In this document: in pieces, positions 53,496-64,000 of the stretch
Layout: each line of letters starts with the position of its first letter
How positions within the stretch are numbered: the stretch's first letter is position 1
Assembly: GCA_034620365.1 (NCBI GenBank)
Contig: JAQGEQ010000003.1
Coordinates: 744,001-808,000, forward strand
From: Pegea sp. RAD2-039
Lineage: Eukaryota; Chordata; Thaliacea; Salpida; Salpidae
Reading direction: 5' to 3'
DNA length: 64,000 nt
Program-made: the position numbers and the translations under genes
The notes under the pieces: model-generated
What the model was told of the DNA's origin: nothing
The model's database searches: none
The model's input: only the letters and a program-made list of their open reading frames with translations

Positions 53496-53873
53496 TAAAG
53501 AAAAAACTACCAGCTCCATATGCAGAATGAGCCTAGAAAACGTAGTTTCAAATCTCACAAAATTTAAAGTTTTTTCTCATACCGCACAATCAGTACCTGG
53601 AACAATCTGCCATCAGAGATTGTCATGTCAAAATCACTTGTGTTGTTCAAAAAAAGGCTGAATTGTTATAATATCGCCAACATTGCCATTTCTAAACTGT
53701 GAATTTTTCTCTTTTACAATACTATGATTCTGTGCAATTCTTCACTGTCATATGCTTTTTCGTTTACACGTCAAATAGATCTAATTTGTGAGAATGTGTG
53801 TTAGCGAGAGGTGCTCTCTTTAGGCACCCTCCTTCACATTTATTGTAATAAATAAATAAATAAATAAATAAAT
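53496..53873 (+). mobile_element. LINE 3' end, copy 1 (5'-truncated, degenerate)
   Basis: The C-terminal end of a non-LTR retrotransposon ORF2 is readable in one frame with a single stop: NEPRKRSFKSHKI, stop, SFFSYRTISTWNNLPSEIV, then SLVLFKKRLNCY and a terminal stop. FFS.RT...WN.LP...V..S...FK..L is the usual end of this class of reverse transcriptase. A ~190-base 3' untranslated region follows and ends with GTGAGAATGTGTGTTAGCG, a small hairpin, CCCTCCTTCACATTTAT and an (AATA)n tail to 53873. Similarity may extend further left than 53496. The body of the element is missing. Confidence 0.85.
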
Positions 53874-55290
53874 GAAATACAACAAATTCGAAAAAAGTTC
53901 ATTTTCTTCTTCCGCAGGTCACTCGCAAATTGAAATCTTTATTAAAGCAAACTTATATAAATTTGTATGCAGAATGAGCCTCATATAAATATGCTGTGAG
54001 ACCTTTCTATTGAAGAGCCTAGCTTTAAGAGCTACTGCTATTTTATCAGATCTTATTTTTCGCCAGTTCTTTGAATATACGATAGATCAAACAAAAGAGG
54101 AACAGTATAAATGTAGAGCTATTATTTATTTTTCTTTTGGCAATCTTTGAAAGATTAGTTTATCAAAGTATTACATAACTAATAAAATTTCTTTCTGAAA
54201 AGTTTAAAAATCAATACGACCATTTACATATAAAAATTAGTCATTTTTAGTAAATTTTAGTTTGTTTCGATAATTTTTTATCTAACAGCCAGAGAATGTA
54301 AAAAGAATATCTAGATTCAGTTAAACAACTAACAAACAAGAAGTTTATTTAGTAGAAAAATAAATTATCAATTTCATGACTTCTCATAAGTTAAATTAGC
54401 CGCTTCTTGTTTCGTTTTATATCTTAATAGAAAGAGACATATATATTTTGTGAATAGTTTTAAATTATAAAAATTATTATCAAATACTATCAGCTAAATA
54501 GTTTCAATACTAAAGATGTTTCTACTTTAGTTTCCATGTGCAACAGTTGAATTTAAATGTAGAACCAAGACTTCAAATAGTCTTTTCAAAGTCTGCTTAT
54601 AACTTTACTTCTAAATTTCTGGAAAAATGGTTTTTTGAGTTATTTTTAAATTAGCTCTTTTTTAATTTAGAACTCTAAAGTAATACAAATATCATCTTAT
54701 ACTAAATATCTGGCAGTGTAATACTAACTTTTACTTACGACGCAATGACTTACTTTATTTAGTAAGTTTTTATTATTTATTTATAGGTCTTTAATCTTTT
54801 ATTTTAGTATAAAAATATGATAATTTTATATATTAATTTAGTTATGCTAAATAGAAGTTATCTTTTTACCAATATACTTAGTTAAAAAGTGTTGAAAGTA
54901 AGCTATGATTCTTGATCGTAAATTTAACTAAGTAATCTACTATCAACTTATCACAGTCTATATTAAATAATAAAGCTGCTTATAGACCTTTTTAAAAATA
55001 ATAAGATTTGATTTTTAAGTTTATTTAAACAAAAACTTTTGATAAAAGTACTTTTAATTAAAATGTAATATCGATCGGTTTTAAGTTTTCAACGCTGTCG
55101 ATTCTGGCTTTTAGTAAAAACACTATAACACTTTTTCTCAATGCTCACAAGTCTAGCTAGCCATTAGTTCTTTTGCTAACTGAGTTTAGGTAGGTCTAGT
55201 CAATTTTAAATTTTATTCATTTTTTAGTTATTTATTCAAGTATTTTTTGTATTATTAGATATTTTTCTGGATTTGTATTTAAACAATTCA
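53874..55290. other. Spacer between the LINE and RPL30
   Basis: No exon seen. The 15-base word ATGCAGAATGAGCCT, present inside the LINE fragment at ~53520, recurs near 53968. This may be a further scrap of the element. The right end should hold the RPL30 promoter. Confidence 0.4.
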
Positions 55291-58200
55291 ATGGCTGTCA
55301 AGAAACAGGTATTTTTAAATATTTATTTTTTAATTGTGTATTGGTCTTACAGCATGATTTCATTTAAGCTTTAAAATATATTTTAAGTTTGCTATTGAGT
55401 TCATTATTTTTTTTATTACATCAATATTGTTACAAATATCATTTTTAAATATCATAATTTGTTTAACTTTATACTTTTACATATCAAATATCAATACTTA
55501 AAGTTTTTGATTATATTTAAAGTTCATCTATTAACTTTTTTAGTCTTATTATATTCATTTTTGCAATGGTTAATTCATGGTTTTGTAGCTTCTATATACT
55601 TTAAAGTGTTGATATTTGGAAAAAAACTGATTTTTAATTCGTTAGGATATTTTAAATACTCTGAACATTTAAACTTCTCATTTTATATAAGTTTTTCTCA
55701 TCTTATTTTGTTAGCCACCTTTTAATTGATGGTTTTAATCTTTTGATATATTCAGATTAATTTGCTTTAATTTATTTTATTATCTTTAAACTAATCAACT
55801 TTAAGAGATTGGTTTTTTGTTCATGACCAGTTTTATAATTTTTTTTTTAAATTTATATCTTTTATCAATACTTCTATTTTTTTTAGAAAAAGGCTCTGGA
55901 CAACATCAACTCTCGTCTCCGACTGGTGATGAAGAGTGGAAAGTACAATCTTGGATACCGTGAAACTTTGAAGACTCTTCGTCAAGGAAAAGCTAAACTC
56001 ATTATCTTAGCTTCTAATTGCCCAGCTCTTAGGTTAGAGAATATTTTTGAAGATCTAACTGCAAATCTAAACCTCTAAAATAAGGCCTATCTACTGTTTA
56101 ATATTAGATTTGGTAAAATATTGAGGAATAAAACCTCCATGGCTTGTTCAGCAGATTATGCATCAACTTGGCATTAATCTTTAAACACCATGGTACATTT
56201 GTTATATTATAAATTTATTATTATATTTTTTTTACTAATTAATCTTTATTAAAACAATATTAGTTAATTTATAAAATTAGTTTAATTTATTTTGAATTTA
56301 TAATTAAGCTTATTTATATATATATATTTATCATGTTAATTTTAAGTGTCTCTTTTGGTGGCATTTTTATGAATTCTTTTCGATTTTTTTGGTAGTAGGA
56401 AAATAACCTTTAAAGCCAATATCATGTAAAGATGCAAGTTGATTATATTTTCAGAACTAGTTGTAGTCATCATGTTTAGTCAGATCCAATAAAATTTAGA
56501 TTATCAGTTATCACATATAATAATTACTTTTGATTTTAATATTAATATTTATATGATCAAATATCAGTTATGCAGCATATTTTTACTCCCAGAGAAAAGT
56601 TATAATTAAAAATGTCTATAAGTTGTCGGTATTATGCTGAAAACTTTCCTGAAGTTGATGATATAGTCATGGTTAACGTGCAATCGATCGCTGAGATGGG
56701 AGCATATGTTCGCTTACTGGAATATGACAACATAGAAGGCATGATTTTGCTGAGTGAGCTGTCTAGGAGACGAATTCGTTCAATCAACAAACTTATTCGT
56801 GTTGGAAGAGATGAATGTGTCGTAGTGATTCGTGTTGACAAAGAAAAGGGATACATCGATCTGTCGAAAAGAAGGGTTGGGGCAGAAGATGCCAAAAAAT
56901 GTGAAAACCGTTACTCAAAAGCTAAATGTGTTTACAGTATCTTACGGCACACAGTTGAATTGTTACATGCTGCTGGTAATATGGTAGATTTTGAAGATTT
57001 ATTTCAACGGACTGCTTGGTTCTTGGATGAAAAATACAAACGTGAGAATGAAAAGTGTAAAGCGTCTTATGACATGTTTAAAAGAGCTGTAGATGATCCT
57101 AGTATTTTAGATGAACTCAAAATTAGTGCTGAAGAACGGACCTTTTTGATAAGGAATATTGAACGAAGGCTAACACCTCAAGCTATGAAAGTCAGAGCTG
57201 ATATTCAAGTTTCTTGCTTCGCTTATGAAGGGGTAGACGCCGTCAAAAAAGCTCTAAATAAAGGATTAGATTGCTCATGTGAAGAACATAATTTAAAAAT
57301 TAATCTTATAGCACCTCCTACTTACGTTTTAACAACCCAATCTTTAGATCGTATGCAGGGCATTGAAGCTCTACAGAAAGCTATGGATGAAATAGAAACT
57401 TGTATAAAAGATTGTGGTGGAAATTTTGAAGTCAAAATGGCTCCTAAACTAGTTACTGATGTTGATGACTTTGAATTACAAAAAGAAATGGAAAAACTTG
57501 CCCTTGCTAATGAAGAAATTGATGGTGATGATGATGTAGATGGTGAAGATGACGAATAGATGGTCACTGGCCATGTACCTTATCAAACTGACATCTTTAA
57601 CTCTCTACACTTTCTAATTTCAGGACATTAACAAAAGATATCAATAAGAATTTTCAGTAAAACTCATTTTTATGTTCTTTGGCTTTCGGGTGGATTTTCT
57701 GACCTTTTTTGTTTGTTTTTAGACCGTTATCAGCAACACTTTTCCTATTTTCTTCACCGGACTTATTGAGATTTTACTTTATTATCCATCAGTTATTTAT
57801 ATACATAGAAATATTGTGTGTTTGATGTTATTCTGGTAGTCACTAAATAGAAACATTACATTTTGATGTGGCAATGTTCATATTGTTTACAAATTAGTTT
57901 AAGTCCGCGATATTCTTCTATTAAAATGGTATTTTTCTTCAGAAAATCCGAGATTGAATATTATGCTCTCCTGGCAAAGACCGGAGTTCATCACTACACC
58001 GGAAGCAACTCCGAACTGGGAACAGCTTGTGGAAAATACTTCCGAGTCTGCACATTAGCAATTACCGATCCAGGTACCAGCTTTGTTCTTAAATCTTTTT
58101 TTGCTCTTCTTATTCTATTGGGTTTTTGCCACATATGCAAAAGTCAGATCAAAGAAGGAGCAACATCAATTGCCAGTTATAACTACTACTTAGCTCATAT

Positions 58201-58359
58201 TGCTATGTAGATTTAAGACTGTCAAACATTAAACTATTTATAATTCTTCACACAAACCTTTAAATGGAAAGTTGTTACTTAATCAAGTTTTATTTTTTAG
58301 GTGACAGTGACATTATTAGAAGTATGCCATCTGCTGCAGGAGGGAATACTCAAGAATAA
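55291..58359 (+). CDS. RPL30: 60S ribosomal protein eL30 (RPL30)
   Basis: Four exons (55291-55308, 55887-56032, 57943-58073, 58301-58359) join in phase to 117 codons plus stop; vertebrate RPL30 has 115. Family-typical stretches: [74 protein letters not shown] and [10 protein letters not shown]. It is a structural protein of the large ribosomal subunit, and yeast L30 regulates its own splicing. Exon 1 encodes only six residues, a common layout for ribosomal protein genes. Intron 2 (56033-57942, 1.9 kb) contains a complete eIF2-alpha gene on the same strand. Poly(A) signal AATAAA at 58377-58382. Confidence 0.97.
56612..57559 (+). CDS. EIF2S1: Translation initiation factor eIF2 subunit alpha, intronless, nested in RPL30 intron 2
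   Basis: A single 315-codon frame, full family length. The N-terminal S1/OB domain (~14-88) contains the phosphorylation site [12 protein letters not shown], with Ser 51 counting Met, the residue that PERK, GCN2 and related kinases modify to shut down translation. It also has the kinase-docking [12 protein letters not shown] helical domain follows ([19 protein letters not shown]), then the C-terminal alpha/beta domain ([31 protein letters not shown]) and an acidic tail ending [11 protein letters not shown]. The protein delivers initiator tRNA to the 40S subunit as part of eIF2-GTP. Nothing is truncated or frameshifted, so it appears functional. An AG acceptor (56591-56592, after TTTTTACTCCC) lies 19 bases before the ATG and may mark a spliced 5' leader. 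Confidence 0.96.
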   Translation: MSISCRYYAENFPEVDDIVMVNVQSIAEMGAYVRLLEYDNIEGMILLSELSRRRIRSINKLIRVGRDECVVVIRVDKEKGYIDLSKRRVGAEDAKKCENRYSKAKCVYSILRHTVELLHAAGNMVDFEDLFQRTAWFLDEKYKRENEKCKASYDMFKRAVDDPSILDELKISAEERTFLIRNIERRLTPQAMKVRADIQVSCFAYEGVDAVKKALNKGLDCSCEEHNLKINLIAPPTYVLTTQSLDRMQGIEALQKAMDEIETCIKDCGGNFEVKMAPKLVTDVDDFELQKEMEKLALANEEIDGDDDVDGEDDE

Positions 58360-58376
58360 GCTGTTTTGATTATTTC

Positions 58377-58382
58377 AATAAA
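58377..58382 (+). terminator. Poly(A) signal of RPL30
   Basis: AATAAA 18 bases after the RPL30 stop codon, giving the very short 3' untranslated region typical of ribosomal protein mRNAs. Confidence 0.6.
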
Positions 58383-59839
58383 GCGATTAAAAAAACATCT
58401 TTAGTTTGATTAATTTTATTTGTTAGGGCTATTAGGTGAAGATACAATTGAAAAATAAACGTTTTTAACTTCATCTCTAACTGTTTACTTACAGTAGTGT
58501 CCTTGTTCAAGTAGTTTATATTAATCTTATTGTAAACATCTAGAATGATTTCTTATTCTTAAATACTCATTAATACAACTTTGAGCTTAATGTGAAGGAA
58601 TACTTCTAGGTTGCATCGTAATACTGAAAATATATGCTTTTTTTCTATTAGATGGTTGAGGTTTTATTGTTCTGAGGCAAAAGAGAAGTACAAAGTAAAT
58701 GATAATTGACAAAAATAGCAATACATTGAAGAAGACAAATGATTAACACTAGACTGGTCCTATCACCTTTATTTTAAGTTTTAAAAGTCTACAATTGATT
58801 AACTTGTTGAATCTGCGAAAAGTATATTCAGTTCCATCTACTTCATCTTTACAATCATCTTCAAAATCTGCATTGGTTGGTATATAAACTTCTTAAACAA
58901 TGTTGAGAAAAAGCAAATTTAGTTATTACTTGTTTGTTGTTAGCATGCTTCAAAAACATGGCTGCTATGCTTGTAAGTCTGCAGCAAATCAGATTCTAAA
59001 TTAAACAGATGGTTTGAATATAAATGAATAATTATTCAAATATCATTCAGTTAAATTTAGGTTTAAAAATCATCTGCTTCTTTGTGTTATATTATGTTGA
59101 TGAAAGTATGTATGTCATCAATCACAAAATTCATCAAAACTGAAGTTTAGTTTCGTTTATACATAAGGTTAGGAAATCAAAGTACTAGATTGAGTTAAAC
59201 CCATTTGTTAATTAATCTATTGTAGGAAACAAAACGCCTTGCAGGTAGTTTAAATCAAAGTTTTCATTTTACTTTAAGACGAACAGTAGATTTATAATTA
59301 ATTTCATTAAAAACTTTTAAATTAAAAACTATACATATAGCTGAAATATAAAACAATAAGAATAAGTGTTCTAATCACGTGTAAAGCTTGTCGAATAAAC
59401 CCCGCAGATTGTGAGTCTCTTTGTCGATTATGTACTAATGAGAAATCATAAAGCCATATTTTACACCACAAAAATATAAGAGTTGAATTTTTAAGACGAA
59501 ACAAAATCTATAAATTATTTCATTTCTTAGCAACTATTCTGAATATTTATCTTTTATATAAATAGACATACATATTTTTTTAATACTTTGATTTAATAGC
59601 TATTGTGTTTCTGCTGAAGCTACAAAATAATTTAGAAAAGTTTATTTAAGCATTTATACGTGCTTTCAATTCGAAATAATCAAAAATTACTAAGACAAGT
59701 TTCATTGGAATATAAATAAACAGTTAATGAAATTAAAAACAAGTAAGTTGTTTTGAACTTCAACCATCTTACTTACATCTTACCACGAACTTACCATTAC
59801 ATCTTAATAAGCCTATATCACCTGGTACATTGGTCAGAG
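58383..59839. other. Gene-free AT-rich stretch
   Basis: No exon or RNA gene seen on either strand. Short frames such as 59322-59504 (-) have no motif or splice support. Confidence 0.45.
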
Positions 59840-60168
59840 CAAATTTTTTCTCATACCGCACAGTTAATACATGGAACCAGCTGCCATCAGAAATTGTCAT
59901 CTCGAAGTCGCTCGCGTTGTTCAAAAAGAAGTTGAACCGTTATGATATTGCCATTTCTAAATTGTGATTGTTTTCTCTTTCTTATATTATTAACATTCTA
60001 TGTAATTGTTCACTGTTATATGCTTTGAGGGCTACTGAAATGCCATGTGTTACATCTTTTACTTTCTATATTTTTTACTAAATAGATGTTATTTGTGAGA
60101 ATGTGTGTTAGCGGGAGGTACTCTCTTCAGATACCCTCCTTCGCATTTATTGTAATAAATAAATAAAT
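59840..60168 (+). mobile_element. LINE 3' end, copy 2 (5'-truncated)
   Basis: The same family as the 53.5 kb copy. The frame reads FFSYRTVNTWNQLPSEIV, then SLALFKKKLNRY and a stop. The 3' untranslated region contains GTGAGAATGTGTGTTAGCG, the hairpin GGTA...TACC (60117-60135), CCCTCCTTCGCATTTATTG and an AATAAATAAATAAAT tail. Compared with copy 1, the untranslated region carries insertions and the hairpin has paired substitutions. More severely 5'-truncated than copy 1. Confidence 0.85.
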
Positions 60169-60188
60169 CTGTTTTGAACATAATTCGG

Positions 60189-60600
60189 ACTACCCAATGT
60201 CTGTGAGAAATACAAGAGTATCAAGTACTCCAAGAACTATTGTTACAGAAACATCACTAAGAAAGACTAGAAAAGCAGGGAAAACAAGAAAGACGACTAC
60301 TACAACATCACCAAAAAGACGAGAATAACAACAAAGACAAAAACAGCAGCGGCTACATACACAACAGAACATTTTTGCAATAAACAAATAAGACATACAA
60401 ACGTGTCACCGACACCAAAAACCACGGTTACAACGTCACTATTAAAGAAAAGAGCTGCTGTGACAACAATAAGCGTCTATGGGAAATACAAAAGTATAAG
60501 CGACAAGTGCAGCAATTTCCACAACTTCGCCAAGAAAGACAAGAACAACAAGAAAGGATAACAAAAACAATAAAAACTTTTAACAATAATTCTAATTTAG
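60189..60600 (+). repeat. T-poor, ACA/AAG-rich low-complexity segment
   Basis: Immediately after the LINE tail the plus strand becomes rich in A, C and G with few T, built from AAGAC/ACAACA-like words. Two plus-strand frames read as Thr/Lys-rich peptide (from ATG 60198, SVRNTRVSSTPRTIVTET..., then a shifted frame RITTKTKTAAATYTTEH... to ~60560). It may be a degenerate minisatellite or a decayed Thr/Lys-rich coding repeat. Neither frame has splice support or a recognised domain. Confidence 0.45.
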
Positions 60601-61380
60601 TCCAAAATAATGTGAGATAGAGATTTAAAATCGTTTAAAAGAGCTTTTAGTGAAACAAACATTTGGATATAAGATTCACCCTTTCCATCGCGCCAACCTA
60701 CATGCACAATCGTCTTCGACCTAAACCTCAAAAAAGTAATAAAAATCATCACAACAAGTATTTAAAAAAGTCATTCAGCTGGAAAAATTATCATCTTTAG
60801 AAATAAAATGCTAGAACTTGCGGCAGACAAACTAAATATCATACGTATATATAATATAAGGCATTACTGGGGCTTACATGAACAAAACAAATGAAGTTGA
60901 TTAGGTTGTAAGGTTTGGAACAGATTAAAAGAAAATCTTTTCTTGATCTTTTTTAAAATACTGCTAGACTAATACTATGAGTATTAAGGTTTCTGTATTT
61001 ATGGATAAAACAATAATTAAGTGTTTTTCTAAAATAATTTTTTCTATATAGTTATATTTTATGACTTATTTCAAACATTAAGAGTCATCTAATAATAAGA
61101 TAAACTTTGATGAATTAATTTATTTCATTAAAAATATATGCCATTTTCGAACTATAACTTTCTAAATTTTCAAATGGTTTCTTAAAATAAAAGTTTTGCA
61201 AGTTTTGTCATACAACTTTTTATTTTATTTACATCTAATTAATTTCTAAAGATTAATTTTTATTAAATAGTGATAGAAATAATTTGTGCTCCTTAATTAA
61301 TAATTAGGATGAAATTTTTTGGCAATAATAGTTATTTTTAGGTGACTCATACTAATTTTTGGTAATTTAATTTTTTTATC

Positions 61381-63656
61381 ATGGCAAACAAAAGATTAAT
61401 TTATATTGGTAAGTTAAAATCGTTCCTTACTTGTTAAAGCAATTATTAAAAACATTTAAGAATTGTGATAAAAGTTTTATAGAAATTGTGGTTTAAAAAA
61501 TATTATTTATGTTGTATAGTTATAATATATATAAGAGTTATATATATATATCTAATGATTCTTTTTTAAATTGTTATAAAAGTTATTATTTTCACATGCT
61601 TCTAATAAACATGAAAAATTTATTTTAATTCTTGAAATTTATAGTTGTCATCATTTGTATAAAACTTTTATATTTAAATTAAAATGATTCAAAAGTCAGA
61701 TAATAAGTAATAATTTTTAACTATTTTTATGAAATTTGGCAGTTTCAAATCTATATTTTTTTTGAAATGAAACTTTTGTTTGATTTAATGTTTTAAATAT
61801 TTGAAGGTGGCTTGGCTGAAGAAGCTGATGAAAAGATGGTACATGCTTCGTTTATACCATTTGGAGATATTGTTGATATTAATTTACCAATTGATTATGA
61901 GACTGAAAAGCACAGAGGGTTTGCTTTTGTAGGTTAGTTGATTAAAGCTTCTTGTTTGTCAATATATTAAATAGTACAACTATTTTTTTACATTTTTAGA
62001 ATTTGAGCTTGAAGAAGATGCCAAGGCAGCCATTGATAATATGGTAAGTCATCATTCTTTTTGTATTAATTTATAAAAATTATTGAAGTAAAACTAAATC
62101 TTTAAACAAGATTTGATTTTCATTTGATTCTAATAGTTTAATGATGGCCTAAACTTTAAATTTTGTGGATTAAATTAAAATTTTATTGTAGTAGGTTGTT
62201 GTTGAATAATTTAAAAATATTAAGCCTTTATTTCATCTTATATAATTTTGTTATCAAAATTATTTAATATTTTGAGCGTAAGAATTATTATCAAGTTAAA
62301 ATAAATTGCAGAATGATTCAGAAATTTATGGAAAAACAATTAGAGTAAATGTTGCCAGACCTATGTATACAAAGAAAGAAGGACTCTCTCATAGACCAAG
62401 TAAGTTAACTTGATTATATTTTTCTTATATAAATTGTTTTTCTTCAGCGGAATTTTACTATATAATTTTTAATTCTTATATCCAATTAGAGTTAATTTTT
62501 AATGAGTTTTATGTCTCCAACAACGCAATAAAAGCTCAAATAAAAATTACTGCCAAAGCCTGTTTGCTTTCAGTGTGATGGTCTAAACATAGATTAATCT
62601 GGATCGGTTGTACCTTCACTCCCAAAATAAGCGTTGATTCCTGCAAAACCTTGTCATGAGAAATAAAAGATTTTCTTTTTAGTTTGGGCTGATGAAGAGT
62701 GGTTAAAGAAGTATGCAATGAAAGATGAAGATGCAGATGAAAATAAAGTAACTGAAGAGAAAACATCTAAAGAGACTCCTCAGAAAGTATCAAATCCAAG
62801 AGTAAGAACTTTTCAACTCACATTTTGTCTAAAAAACTAAATAACTTATGCGTACAGGTGTACTTTGATATTCGAATAGGAAGCCAGTACACCGGCCGAA
62901 TAACAATGGAGCTACGTGCGGATGTTGTTCCAAAGACAGCAGGTATTTGAGATGTCAACCATCAGTACAACTAACTTAATTTCATTTATTGAATTGTAGA
63001 GAACTTCCGTGCTCTGTGTACTCACGAAAAAGGGTTCGGTTTTCGTGATAGTGCTTTTCATCGAATAATTCCTCAATTTATGTGCCAAGTGAGTAGTCGA
63101 GATATTTGTGTATTTTATTTTCTAGTTTTTATTTAGGGAGGAGATTTTACAAACAATGATGGTACAGGTGGAAAGTCAATTTATGGTAGAAAGTTTGATG
63201 ATGAAAATTTCAGATTGAAACATAATACTCCAGGTGTAATATAATACTACTAATTACAATTTTTGAAAATTATGATTGAAATACTATTAGCAATTGAAAG
63301 ATTTCTAATTATATATTCTTTATTTTAAAGGGCTTTTATCAATGGCTAACTCCGGGCCTAACACAAACGGTTCGCAGTTTTTTTTGACTACCGAAAAAAC
63401 TGAATGGTTAGACGGAAAGCACGTTGTATTTGGAAGGGTTAAGGAGGGTTATGAGATAGTCAAAAAGATTGAAGTAAGCCTCTAACTTTTCAAGTTGAAT
63501 TATTAAATAAAAGATTATCTAGACATGATTTTAATTATATAATATACAGATTTGACTTTCAAATAATTTTCTTACCTCTGAATACAGGCAATTGGTTGCA
63601 AGAGTGGAAAACCCCGTCAAAAAGTTGTAATCAGTGATTGCGGGGAATTGAAATAA
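61381..63656 (+). CDS. PPIE: Cyclophilin E (PPIE / CYP33), RRM plus peptidyl-prolyl isomerase
   Basis: Ten exons: 61381-61408, 61807-61932, 62000-62043, 62312-62399, 62683-62801, 62858-62942, 63000-63088, 63137-63233, 63331-63473, 63588-63656. They join to 295 codons plus stop; human PPIE has 301. The N-terminal RRM (~6-84) has RNP2 LIYIGGL and RNP1 HRGFAFVEF. An acidic linker with [20 protein letters not shown] follows, then a cyclophilin domain (~136-294) with [15 protein letters not shown] (catalytic Arg), [32 protein letters not shown] and [13 protein letters not shown] (the Trp needed for cyclosporin binding). PPIE is a nuclear spliceosome-associated isomerase, also linked to MLL/KMT2A regulation in vertebrates. 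Poly(A) signal AATAAA at 63783-63788. Confidence 0.97.
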
Positions 63657-64000
63657 TCAACAACAACCACTCATTTGTGTTTATCAGTTTTATGTTGAGA
63701 CTTTGGTCAACGAAATAAGATTTTTTATATTATGTTTTTCATGTATTACTTCATGGTTTAAAAGTCGTATTTACTTTTCAAAAATAAATTCAAATCTTCT
63801 GAGAAAACTTTATCTAAATTATGAGTTAGTAAGAAGTCTGTACTTAGAGATTGTAGGAGGGATTTTAGGTAGTTGATCTCATTTGATACACAAAAACTCG
63901 TTAGATGCACAGAAACTTTAATATTTTATCTTCGAGATTTTCAATTGTAGTTTTATTATCAACTTTTCATTGAGATTTCTTAGCAATTAGAAAATATTTA
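63657..64000 (+). other. 3' untranslated and downstream region of PPIE
   Basis: Contains AATAAA at 63783-63788, 127 bases past the stop. Nothing else recognised before the window ends. Confidence 0.5.

Noticed and set aside
53346-53661. Overlapping 70- and 91-codon frames as genes
   Set aside because: They overlap degenerate LINE sequence, and the real LINE frame is a third one carrying the FFSYRT...WNNLP pattern.
57863-58210. 115-codon frame as a distinct RPL30-like gene
   Set aside because: It is RPL30 exon 3 read with flanking intron on both sides. The acceptor at 57942 and donor at 58074 restore the normal protein.
59753-59935. 60-codon plus-strand frame as a gene
   Set aside because: It is out of frame with the LINE ORF2 end that occupies the same bases.
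1-64000. CRISPR arrays, bacterial operons, riboswitches or ribosome binding sites
   Set aside because: The window is clearly eukaryotic nuclear DNA with spliceosomal introns. No regularly spaced repeats or prokaryotic gene organisation were seen.

Overview
This is a strongly AT-rich nuclear segment of an animal genome. Nearly all genes are split by spliceosomal GT-AG introns, and the orthologues I recognise are metazoan: WDR59, DCAF13, PPIE, RPL30, eIF2-alpha, an ANKRD10-like protein, an ALDH1-like dehydrogenase, a claudin/PMP22-like tetraspan protein and an LRR receptor. Intergenic DNA holds degenerate non-LTR retrotransposons (LINEs) and one tRNA-derived SINE. The species cannot be named from the sequence. 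An AT-rich invertebrate fits, for example a rotifer or another small spiralian, but that is a guess.

Layout, left to right. 3-128 (+): C-terminal end of an unknown gene. ~1650-1832 (-): tRNA-derived SINE. 5825-9114 (-): ANKRD10-like, 8 coding exons, 362 aa. 12233-13103 (-): claudin-like, 3 coding exons, 163 aa. 16902-20665 (+): ALDH1-like, 13 exons, 495 aa. 20.7-27.5 kb: no gene seen. 27648-37984 (+): LRR receptor with a 3.6 kb intron and alternative ends. 41065-43875 (-): WDR59, a single 936-codon exon. 47126-47530: broken LINE reverse transcriptase in two convergent pieces. 48108-51452 (-): DCAF13, 11 exons, 449 aa. 53496-53873 and 59840-60168 (+): two 5'-truncated LINE 3' ends. 55291-58359 (+): RPL30, 4 exons, with a complete intronless eIF2-alpha gene (56612-57559) inside its second intron on the same strand. 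61381-63656 (+): PPIE, 10 exons, 295 aa.

Exon boundaries were worked out by hand from splice signals, phase continuity and remembered family sequence. For seven of the eight spliced genes the exons join into one open frame of about the family length (the LRR receptor has no family length to compare). The genes do not form an operon. They are mostly housekeeping genes: translation (RPL30, eIF2-alpha), ribosome biogenesis (DCAF13), mTORC1 amino-acid signalling (WDR59), splicing and protein folding (PPIE) and aldehyde oxidation.

The most interesting observations are: the eIF2-alpha gene nested in an RPL30 intron; the 3' tail shared by the SINE and the local LINEs, which marks a LINE/SINE partnership, with a stem-loop in the LINE tail that shows a compensatory change; the alternative cytoplasmic tails of the LRR receptor; and a GC-richer, hairpin-containing patch inside a DCAF13 intron.
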